A DNA stretch of 64,000 nucleotides from Litoditis marina (taxonomy: Eukaryota > Nematoda > Chromadorea > Rhabditida > Rhabditidae): contig OZ038436.1 in the NCBI GenBank assembly GCA_964036275.1, positions 22,719,904-22,783,903 of the forward strand, given 5' to 3'. Position numbers and translations under genes: made by a program. The notes under the pieces were generated by a model. The model did not search any database. It was not told where the DNA came from and saw only the letters and a list, made by a program, of their open reading frames with translations. Shown piece after piece: positions 48,387 to 58,769 of the stretch (positions are counted from its first letter, which is position 1; every line of letters starts with the position of its first letter).

Positions 48387-48964
48387 CTGAAACATTGAAG
48401 TGCATAACTTTGGAACCTAGTTATCATCTGGGTAGCTGTGCTGTAGCTAACAATGATTATGATTCGATTATGAATTACTGATTAGGTTGACCATATCGCA
48501 CGTAGCTAGGTTCAGTCACACAACCATGACACAGTTATTTAATCAGTAGTCGTACAGAAATAAAAATCGCTGGTTTAGTAAGTGTTTCTCTCACAGAAAA
48601 CGTTGAAAAAGTCCCTATACCATTCTCAGTGATGTGAAATTGGAGTGCACAATTGCCGATGTTTCTTCAGGTTTTAATTGACTTCAACGTTTACTATGAA
48701 CATAACTTCACTGCTAAAATACCTGTCTCTGCAGATTTTGATTGACCCATTCCGAATTCTCGGCCATCCGAATCTAGAATTAAACCAAACTTTTTTTTTG
48801 CTTTCTTCCAAACCAAAAATACCTATGAGAACAAACAACTGGTTCAGTATGCTTCAGAATAAAATGCAAACGAATTGGGTCAAAATATCTTCACAAGAAG
48901 CTCTCATTATGGAATCTGTGACATGTAGATAATTTTGGATAAATACAAATTCTATCATGGGCAA
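48387..48964. other. Upstream of the first seen Tubby exon; no exon recognised
   Basis: The missing N-terminal coding exon(s) of the Tubby-like gene should lie upstream of 48386, here or beyond. None with a donor in phase 0 was identified. Confidence 0.35.
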
Positions 48965-49160
48965 ATACTCTGAAGTTAAAAACCGAGTTGTTTACCAAGG
49001 TTCGCCCCGCCAAATTGGTCACTAGTTGATATTGAGTTGTGAAATCAAAGATTGGTGTACAATTGTGCACCAAGTTCTCGGTGAAAAGTCCGATCCTTAA
49101 TTTACAACTTGGGTTTTCGGCGAACCTTGGTAAACAACTCGGTTTGTAACTTCAGAGTAT
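48965..49160. mobile_element. Inverted-repeat MITE, ATACTCTGAAGTT ends
   Basis: 196-bp foldback: left ATACTCTGAAGTTAAAAACC then GAGTTGTTTACCAAGGTTCG; right CGAACCTTGGTAAACAACTC then AACTTCAGAGTAT. Arms of about 50 bp differ by a few bases. No flanking duplication recognised. Confidence 0.8.
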
Positions 49161-49233
49161 AAGATATTTCAGAAATCCATGGACGGCTAGAAAAAAAATG
49201 TAAGGAACTGAATACTTTCGACACTAGAATTCT

Positions 49234-49345
49234 GAGGCCGTATGCATGAAACATCCCGGGCCGGGTTGGGTTGCTATCCCGAGGTGAATTGGCCGGGAAA
49301 TAGCTCGGGATAGCATCCGAACCCGGCCCTCATGCATACGGCCTC
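49234..49345. repeat. Compact GC-rich palindrome element
   Basis: 112 bp with ends GAGGCCGTATGCATGA / TCATGCATACGGCCTC and nested inner arms (GGGTTGCTATCCCGAG / CTCGGGATAGCATCCG). Much more GC-rich than its surroundings. It would fold into an almost continuous hairpin. Confidence 0.8.
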
Positions 49346-52023
49346 TGGTGCATACTTCGAATGATGTTCTAAGAGCATACTAACAGTTATGATGCAAATG
49401 TTTCAACGATATCTGCAGCTGTCGTCAACTTTTATCGATTGTATTATTGCTCATTATCGCCAGTGTATTCCTGCATTAATTCAATCTGATTATAAAAAAT
49501 TATAGATTTAGCAATGTGTCAAACATTTATAGATTCAATTTCAATTATAACCACATCCAACTACAGGCTTTTTTCATTCCTACCGCGACATCTACAGTAC
49601 GAATACAAAACTTTCAGTCCCCTTTAACATCAATGTTTTGGAAAAGTTGACGATTTTTTTATTCGATTCTTATTCCCTATTACAAAGAGTATTTGAAAGT
49701 CTTGAGTTTGCATGAGAGATAGGAAATATGTTTTGTGTGGGACTCTCGTTGGGAATGATGAAAACCGTTCTTTGCTAAGCTATAGACTGTTCCATCGGCT
49801 CACAGTCCTCTACAGTAAAAAAAACTCTCAGACCGTTTTTCGAAATAATGAAAATTTCGTAAAGTTTTCACGCTTTAATATTGTCTCGAATCTGCGTCAC
49901 AACTACAGACTACCAAAAAAAATTGGCAAAAACTCTGTTAGTTCAATAGAAAAATCCATCTGAGTATTTGTCCGATTACTGTATCAGGTTATAGGTGGTT
50001 GGAATGAACTCTACATCGTCACAGCTCTTCCTCGTTGCGTTTTGCCCTTCCAGTAGCAGGTGCAAATTTTGCACAGCTATTTGTTTGACATTTCAACCAG
50101 TTATTCTCACATTTATTGAAGAAGTAAAATACATACTAGAAGAAAATCGTGAAGGATAATGCGTGTATTACTTTTAACTGGCATATCGCCGGTGATCAAC
50201 ACTGAACATCAGGAAAGTGAACAACATTGATTGTATGTATTTGAAGCAAACTGCCGTTTCCGATTTACTTCATGAAGTTACTTCTCATTTCTCTTTCACT
50301 TTTACTAATTGCTTGTTTCATGAGCAGCGAGTTCCGTTGAAAATTGTTTCCTGCTTCTTGTTCCGTAAACAATATGTGACGTGCTGGGGACCAAGAGAAC
50401 TATTCATTTTTGGCGTTCATAAATTTACATCAGTAAAAAATAACATTAATGTGGCTGTCGTTGCTCAGCAAATTGGCTGATGTTGGTTCACTTTGCACTT
50501 TTCTAATTAGTAGCCGGGAGAAGAAATCAACTCAGAAGTCGGAGCAATAAGGATGGTTCCAAGGAAAACTACCCCCTCCCCCCAAATAGTTTTTTTGAAT
50601 CACGCAGATCATAAGAAAAAGATAATCGAGTAACATCAACTAAAGAAGATGACCAAACCTGGGCTGTAGTTTGAACTCGGTACACGCCATTATTTATCAA
50701 TTTCTACCGAAAAGCAACGGGATCAAACTATAAACACAGCGGGATAGATCAACATACACCGTACAGGGTTGTTTTTGCCAGATTTTACAAGTGGTTTTAC
50801 AAGTGAAATGCGTGCAGAATGGCATAAATGACCGGAGATATCGAAATAAAGTGGAAATGGGGCTCGGCGTTTGCCTACATTCCAGCCACTGTTTCTATGG
50901 TAACCAGGACTCCGAACGTGGCCTATCAAATAAAAAGTCAGTTTTGCATGGAACGGGCGAATACAATGAAAACACGAATTGATCAATACAAAATTAGGAT
51001 CTTAAAACTTACATATAAAATCTATTCAAGTACATAGAATATAATTGTGCTTTCAATTTTCTTTTGATGATAAAATGTAGATTCTTTTATGTAGATGGAA
51101 AGGTAGACAATAAAATAAGCATTTTCTGTTCAGTGATACTGATAACCAATTAAAGTTAGTATTTATGTTTTTGCTGAGAGCGCGTGTAGTTGGAGAGTTA
51201 GATCAAATGGCACTAATTACGCGAGCAATTATCTACGGTTGTAGGAATCTACCCCCTCTTCCTTGTTCCTACATTGAGAGAAGCAATAACTACTTAGAAA
51301 CAAGTCTGCGTCTCTCAGTTTTGCGTACTGTCTAACACCAGGAACTCGGCTGGTTCTATCTGCACCCACTTTCAAACAATATGTAAGTTAACACCTAATC
51401 AATAAACCAACAGTATATTAATTACTCTATATGGTGTAAAATGTTGGTTCATTCTGGAACTTGGTTCTATCAGCACGTACTGTGCCAATTTGAGAGAGAG
51501 AGGACCGCAGTGCTACGAGCTAAGAGAATAATCAATAATCATTACACAATTTATGATCATTTACAGTCCGCCACTTTACTCCCTTAGCTATTGGTCATTC
51601 CGTGTGCTGATGAACATTTTTCTTTTCCATGACCTAGTGAAATCTCTTTAAGTAGTGTTAACCTTTTGAAATCTAATTGAACCTTGAATAATTTTGATGA
51701 AAGTTACAGAAATGAAAACAAATAATATTCATTCGGCACTTTCAAAACGACCAGTTGATAAATATTAGTGAACAACCTAACAAAATAGTAAAGCACAACA
51801 AATAAATAGGTAACAGATGGTACAGGAGATGCATTTCCAGAAAGAACTACCACTGAGAGACAATGACGTCAACTAATACTTTCAGTATGTTCAAGAATTG
51901 AAGGTGATTCAGAGTACTACACGAAATTTCATGAGAAGTATTGATGATGATAATGACATTTTGGCACGTAAGACACGTTATTTGCAAGTGAATGCACGTG
52001 TAACGATTTCCCGAAAACTTCTC
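49346..52023. other. Intergenic stretch between the unrecognised gene and Tubby
   Basis: No secure exon. One candidate first coding exon on minus, 50659-50690 (ATG, MACTEFKLQP then donor GTTTGG), follows an acceptor-like TTTTCGGTAG and could be the Tubby start. Its phase (2) does not fit the 48386 exon directly, so a further small exon would be needed. The dispersed GATCAAACTATAAACACAGC motif lies at 50721-50740. Confidence 0.3.
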
Positions 52024-53728
52024 TCACAGTTTTCCTTTGGAGAAATCCAAGTTCTTCGGTGTCAGAACTATTTGCCAGGCGGACATTCCGTGGTTCAGTC
52101 GCCACCAACGGAAGAAGTCGTTCAGAAGGGCGGGTTCCGTCGGGAACGGAACCAACTTGAGGTACCGAACATCTGAAATTTATCGATTTCATCTGTATCA
52201 TCTGTTTTTGTCGCTGAAGAATGCTTTTTCAGTAAACTGTAAAATTATCAGACATGATGAATTGGAAACATGCATGAACTAAAGTGCATTCTTCTTCATT
52301 ATCTTTACACAATGTACCATGTACTCAGCAAGAAATTATGTGATTCCAAATTGTTTTTTAATAGACCAACCTTTCAACATGATATCATATGCGTTCACGG
52401 GGATGATCAGACTGGTTTGGATCTCATTCCTCAGAAAAGCGACTATGTAGTCACAGGGCAGGTCGGGGTGACCTTCTGAAGTCCGGCAACTGAAATTTGT
52501 TTTTCTACAACTGTATATGCTATTATTTTTTGTTGCTAAATTATCAAAGGAACTAAACTTTTTCTTCAAATGCACTAGGTTTGAGGTTTTGCTATGATTA
52601 CTTTTTTTTATGAATCATTCCGATGAAATTTGATAGCAGTGTAAAGCGAAAAGTTGTGTAAATTTTAGTTTTGTGTTGTGACCTACCATCTGAAGCTGAT
52701 CTGGAAGGATGTGCTTGATCCACTTGGAATGTTTGCTTCAACACAGATGCGAATGGTACGGTACTCATCGATTACCATAATGATACTGGAAAATATATTA
52801 TTATCAACAAAAAGGTAACTATCGTGGACAATGATCAGTAGAAACATGAAGAAATGTTATCCAAGTTTTGATATATGTCTTGGTTTGTACTATAATAGAT
52901 AATTTTAAAAATAGCATTGAATTATGTTAACTTGTGGTTTAAATAAGTATTTACCATTTGAGAGCTACGAAACTTGAGATTATTTTGATGACATTCAACA
53001 AATTGGTAACTGGTGAGTATAAAAGGCGACTAAATCTGTGCTATAGTTTGTCCATCACACATAGAAACGATTGGAAGCTGCAAGTAAAATGCAGGGGGTC
53101 AGAATAGAAACACATGAGATCAGCACAAAGTGTATAGTTTCCCCGAGAAGTATACTAGAGAAGGGTCAAATGCAGCTGATATTCACTTCTTATCATTTCG
53201 CTATGAATGAAAAAGTTGTAATATGGAGATAATTTGTTTTCACTATTGTGGTCACAATGTTTTTTTCCGGAGCGCATGTGCTGCTGTACACTCTAACAGT
53301 AGATAATGAAAAGTATGTCAGTTGAAAGCCGAAAGGGTTGGAAAATTCACGTTATAGTGTTCTATACAGAAACTTTTTTGCTTCTAAAACTCTTTGAGTG
53401 GAACCTTAGCCAATTTTTCCATTATAACATCAGTCTTTGGAAGTAGTTTTTCGAGAATGAAACCACAAAATACTCCCGTGTGTTGTTTATTTTTTGTGAA
53501 AGTTGAATTCAAGCCAGCTAGCACAATTTTGATTTTGTAATACAGAAGAAGTATAAGCTTCTTGAAAGATGATAAATGAATCTAGAATATTTATGTAGGG
53601 TACTAAGGTCTATGTTCAAACAAGGCTATGCGTTATGAATTGTCTTCGAGGGATTGCGAAACAACAATATAGGATGTGTTACCGTAATCTTCTATTGGAT
53701 TGGAGCACCTTTCTCGGCCCAGGTGGGG

Positions 53729-53760
<32 letters not shown>

Positions 53761-56700
53761 TGGATCGGTTTCCGATAACAGACTTTCGCAATAGACAATT
53801 TGGCACCGCGCCGGATCAAAAAACGACTGCGTACATTTTCGAAACGGTGCTGTGACGTGCTGCGTACATAGGATTTTGGTGGGGCTGGAAATTTTTCCGA
53901 GAAATGACGAAACACCCAAAGTTGGTGATTTTATAGAAGGCTCAGAGGGAAGTTGAGGGTGAAGATTGCGTAATAAAACTGCTTGTACAATGTAAATACG
54001 TTATGGGCACGTTATAAGAGAGATGTGTATTGTTACAATGAAATCGAATCTAGTACTACATGAGATTTGAACTGCCCGTCGGTCCCCTTCAAGGGATCTG
54101 AGATTAGTCATCGTTTCACTGTCAATAAAACCGAGTGCAATTACAAGATTGATAATAGAAAAAGTGCACTCATTCCATTTTGTATGTTATGTACAGCTCC
54201 AAGACACATTTCCCGCTAGCATATGAACACTTAAACAACTAGTTTTCCTTAATATTTGATTGTTTATAATTATGCAGTTAGTAATGCTCTGTGTAATACA
54301 GTAGTGAACAGTGAAATTTGTGTTCAGGGTGAAATAACCGACTACAATGTGCAAAATTAGTCTGGGAAATAGGATAATGTAAGGACAAGTTGAGAACGGA
54401 ACGGCAACAGTACAGCACTTTGATGAGTGTGAGAAACGGCAAACAAAAAGAGAACGGATATGAATTCGATGGATTGGCGCTAAATTGAACGCAACTCGCG
54501 CTTGAGAACTAGACACATAAGGAACGCTAGAATCTCAGAATTGAAAATATGTACATTCTATTCATTTTCGCGAAACTGAAAGTCTGTTTCAGTTTTAATT
54601 AGTTCATGAAAAAGTATGGTACGAAATATACAATTTGTTTGTAGGAATTGGAGGAAAAAACTAATTGTTAGTTTCTCACCTTGTCTAGAATTAATGATTT
54701 GTTAATGACCCAACCGTCTGAGAAAACCCAAAACCGTCTTGAATCAGCGTCGAAACGGTTTTGAGTACATCTCTTACTGAGCACATTAACTTAATCATGT
54801 TAGTTTACTACTCAAACACTTAGTGTTCTTCTTGAAAGAGAAACCGAGCGGTTGTAGAAGAGGTGAAGTGGTTACGAAACACGTAAGAAAAGGGGGGCTG
54901 CCGGCAAGGAACAGCTCTTTTTTCTTATCTCTCTAATCGTCTTCACTTTAATTATTTGCTTCGAGAAGCATTTTAGGCATGAAAGATGTGATAGAAACTG
55001 ATCTCAGATTTTCCTAGAACGGGCGAAAAATAAAAGTCTAGGCGGGTGCATTCCCAATCGCGTTAGTTAGGCGCTCAGAAATCAATCTGGTAACATATTT
55101 AAGTGGTGTATTAGGCTAACGTGCATTTTTTTTCGAAGTTATGCAGTTGCTTAGTTTTTCATTTGTACACTAGTGAGCTTCAGTTCTGCTTCACACTACG
55201 CTCTACATGAAATAATGACCTCAAACAGGGCAAAACACCAGAACTATGTGCTTTACTGTGAAAGTTTTCTGATATGTCTCACTTGTTGCATGAGTAACAG
55301 ACACAATTTCATACCTTTTGCATATTCCACGTTACATTCAAACAATAACAAAAGCGAAAACGAGAGCAGGCAGGAGTGGTGCCCCCTCACCGCTACAGAA
55401 GTGTTGTGATTCGGGGTAGAGGGAAGGGGCGGGACTCTCGCGGTTCTGATTCATCCCGATTTCGCGCACAAATTGGCAGAGGCGCCAACACTGTATTTTT
55501 CAAAACAGCTAGAGACCTCACACATATCACGTGAAGTGTAGTTGGCTCTTATAAAACGCTACCTCAGATGATGAACGTTGATAGTTGTCATATAAGAAGT
55601 CTTGAGTGTAGTTTGATCTGCATGCATAGCAAAAGTTGCAAATCACGACAATAACTTAAGAAAGTCGAGTTACGACTAAGGGGGACAGAAAGGGAAGTTA
55701 ATATGAAAGAGCTTATCAAGAGAAACCGATAAGTATAACGTTTAATTCAAACTAACGAACTTAATTTGCATATGGTTGACACGTGTTTGCTACCTAAACT
55801 ACCTATGGTTTACTATAGTCGTCGCCCACCGAAAGGCGGGAGGGTACTGTATATCTCACTTTCCGCTGTGTACGCACACATGTCCTCGATTCAGAAGCTT
55901 GCTCGCTATGGGCTCTAATGGCAAAGTCGTTAGCGCCCTGCTACGAATCTTTTGCTCGCAGGTTCGATTTCGGTCAGAGACAGAAGATTATAAATTTGGC
56001 AGTCACTATACGATGGTTTACTACCTTTGCTACGATGCCTGGCAGCGTAGCAATTCCATGAGCTTCTAATGAGATTCTATTGATTGCTATGCTACAACGT
56101 TGAGAGTTCACGAGTAGCTCATGAGGTATCCCATGAGGAACTCATGTGAATTTCTCATGAGATCGGAGGGATTGCTACGGTGCCTGGGCATACCTATCCG
56201 GGCAAAAACAAGGAAACGCAGACAATAATCATAGTGAAATTCGTATAGGGGCTGAACAAGTCTCAGTAATAATTATTATGTGGACCAAACTACAAAGACA
56301 ATAGGTTGGCGAACATGCAACATGTACAGTTTTCCCTAATACCCTTCATTCAGTAACTTTTATATCAAGTGACCACATCTTAGTCATAGTTTGATCAGAT
56401 GTGGAACATAAGTCTCAAATGACGACCGGAACGCGAAGGGATCAAACTACAAACACAGGATAACAGAGCTACTTTTATCGTGTCTGTTCAGGTCAGGTAA
56501 AACTAGTAAAATTGAAAGTCACTTTGAACGTACAACGTATACAACACATCAAAGTATCAAAAGGTGCTATTTTATAGTTCACACCACTGATGCTTCTTTA
56601 TGTTCTACGTGAGTAATTTATCTAACGTTAACTATGGACCAAAACCACATCAGAATCTGCAGTATTTTAGTATGACGCAACTTAAGCGTGATAATTTACG

Positions 56701-57884
56701 AAGAAATCGTAACGTGTGAAATGTGGTTGAGATAAAAAAAAATTACCATTTTCGCACATTTCCATCGTTATTGGAAAACGTATCTCTTCTAACTCACAAA
56801 TTTAATAAATATAGAGGAAAAGCTAGATGTATGCCAGACATCGAAACTTAGGGAACTTTCACAATTTATGGAAGATATATTCATTGTAGCAGTATAAGTA
56901 CTTCATTCCATAGAAGCGTGGATGATAACAAGAGATAAACAGAGAAATATGGAGAAAAAATAAGAGAAAACAGAACAGGGTTGAATAATATATCAAAATG
57001 AAAAGATATTTGGAATTCAGAGACATTTAATTTAAAGTAAAAATACGAAAACCGGAAACATTCACATCATATAAAAAATGAATCACGTTCGAACCGATTC
57101 CGATTACCTATTCTACTGATAAGAAAAATATCGCCTCAAACATAGAAAACTGTCAAAATGAATGAAAATAGATTGAAATTATATAGAATCCAGAGAAACA
57201 CTAGGTGTTTTCCAGTAGTTTTCTGTTCTTGTCCGGCGGATGAATGAGTAATGTGCTAGTGGGAAGGGCGGGTCTGCCATGACCAAAGGTGGTCTATGTT
57301 GTACAGTCATGTCACCGAGGAGTCATTGCATCATACTCTGAAATTTGCATAGAAAACTGAAAACAACTGTATTTGTTGCACTGAAAAAGAGGGAGAACTA
57401 GTGAAAACCGAATGAAACTTATTGAAAAGGTATACTAGAAGTCAATTGAATAGTCACGTGAAGTTAGCATTCTAATGAGGAATCGTGCACTTTGTCATTG
57501 CACGTTTGTGGGTTCTGCTGTGTTTAACATGTTTCACATGACTATGCAATTGACTAATAGTATAGTTCGGAAATTTCCCAAGTGAATTTGGTAGCTTGCC
57601 AATGGAACTTCAACGTTATTTTTGGATATGTCCCGATACTCCAGTGCATTGAAAATCTGTGTTAACGATTCTACCTTTGTCACAACATCGGAACTTTTTG
57701 AAAAATGTTTGTTCTCTTCAGATAACAGTCATCCTAAGTTTTGGCACGCTGCCAACGAGTGCAGTTGGGAAATAGGAAAACTGTTACCGAACATATCGCT
57801 GTATTTGTAGTTTGGACCCTCTTCGTATTTGTAGTTTTTCGCAATCTCTCCCCGCGTCTGCAGATTAAACTCCAACTCCGACAT
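52024..57884 (-). CDS. Small unrecognised protein, five exons including a 22-nt exon
   Basis: Minus-strand exons 57788-57884, 57316-57337, 52687-52785, 52371-52489 and 52024-52172 join in phase to 161 residues. The last three exons are strong: clean TTTCAG or TTCCAG acceptors, GT donors and protein-like sequence (IIMVIDEYRTIRICVEANIP; DLPCDYIVAFLRNEIQTSLI; YLKLVPFPTEPALLNDFFRW). The stop TGA overlaps a donor-like CTGTGAGAG, so a longer form is possible. The first two exons were found by phase matching only. ATG 57884 (MSELEFNLQTRGEIAK) follows an AG by five bases, and a 22-nt exon encodes EYDAMTP with both phases fitting. The product is globular, without signal or membrane segment, and of unknown family and function. 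The first exon contains two copies of the dispersed AAACTACAAATAC motif. Confidence 0.55.
53725..53760. repeat. Poly-G tract (29 consecutive G)
   Basis: GGGGGGA followed by 29 uninterrupted G. Very strong G-quadruplex potential and a mutation-prone homopolymer. The proline-rich minus-strand open frames here are its shadow. The length in the assembly may not be exact. Confidence 0.9.
54705..54793. mobile_element. Single arm of the TATATGAATGTG-type MITE
   Basis: Diverged copy of the right arm of 26052-26325 (CAACCGTCTGAGAAAA, CGTCTTGAATCAG, TTTTGAGTACATCT, TTACTGAGCACATT). No matching left arm nearby. Confidence 0.7.
55910..55980 (+). repeat. tRNA-like (SINE head?) sequence
   Basis: A TGGCAAAGTCGTTAGCGC phrase resembling a pol III A box is followed about 30 bases later by GGTTCGATTTC resembling a B box, in tRNA-like spacing. 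The acceptor and T stems do not close, so it is not a functional tRNA. It may be the head of a tRNA-derived SINE extending to about 56200, where CTCATGAG words recur. Confidence 0.35.
56385..56459. repeat. Facing pair of the dispersed motif near 56.4 kb
   Basis: CATAGTTTGATCAGATGTGG at 56385 and GGATCAAACTACAAACACAG at 56438 face each other. The left copy is preceded by GTGACCACATCTTAG, the inverse of the GATGTGGTCAC tail seen at 28.8 kb. It lies inside the long intron of the small minus-strand gene. Confidence 0.6.
57431..57564. mobile_element. MITE, TATACTATTAGTCAATTG family, copy at 57.4 kb
   Basis: 134 bp, inverse of and nearly identical to 46275-46408. It lies in the proposed first intron of the small unrecognised minus-strand gene. 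Confidence 0.8.
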
Positions 57885-57983
57885 GACCACTGTCCAATCA
57901 TATTTGAGATCCAAAAACGAAATGGACGTACATATGACAAGCACTATAGCGGAGTTGAACTGTGTGATTTCTTCCCCCCCCCG

Positions 57984-58054
<71 letters not shown>

Positions 58055-58074
58055 TATCACTCTCTCTCGACTCC
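57984..58074. repeat. CT microsatellite followed by poly-C
   Basis: (CT)n tract, then a run of 14 C at 58089-58102, upstream of SARAF and of the divergent minus-strand gene start. It could influence a shared promoter region, but no core promoter motif was identified. Confidence 0.85.
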
Positions 58075-58769
58075 CCGCACTCGCCAAGCCCCCCCCCCCC
58101 CCATATTTCACAACAAGCATGCTAAGGCAATGTCAGTTTATGTCCCTGGTTTTCTTATTCTCATTCTACTTTCATTTAGAATAGGTGAAAAGATTTTCAG
58201 GTCTGTTATTTTCTTTCTTCTCTTGTTACCCGAATAGTAAACTGTGTGTTGGCGCGATACATAGTTTTTATACAATAAACATTGGCCAATTCCCAATGAA
58301 TATTCTTTTTAATCACATATTCAAAAATAGTGATATTCTTTTAGAAGAAATGTTTAATTAAGTATGTTGTGAGTTGAGCGTTGACATTTTCTCTTGCTCG
58401 TTTTTGCATAGAATTTCAAATGAAACACATTTTGCCCACCTAATAGGAAATAAAAAGTACATGTGCTATTGAATTATGTTTTCATGTATTAAAGTTCATT
58501 TCCTCTCTTTTTCGATCCTAATCTGTATTACCTGTCTATTTTTCAATGCAATCTCTCACGTTCTCCTGCCACTATTGATTATTTGCTATTAATATTTGCC
58601 GCACGAGTGTTCTTTCCTTTTCAAACATTTTACCGCAAAATATAAATGTTTCAAATGTGCATTGTTAATTTAGTACTTACTTAAGAACTTACTAGTATTT
58701 CTTCAAAACTCGAGGCAATCGTTAAATTATATCGAAAATTAATGTTTTAATGTTTTCAGGCTGATAGCC

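Noticed and set aside
53679..53919. Proline-rich minus-strand open frames
   Set aside because: Created by the poly-G tract; all frames across it are open.
55910..55980. Functional tRNA gene
   Set aside because: A- and B-box-like words are present, but the acceptor and T stems do not pair; at most a tRNA-derived repeat.
57788..58184. 147-codon plus-strand open frame with Ser/Leu repeats
   Set aside because: Driven by the CT microsatellite; the region is better explained by the minus-strand exon at 57788-57884.
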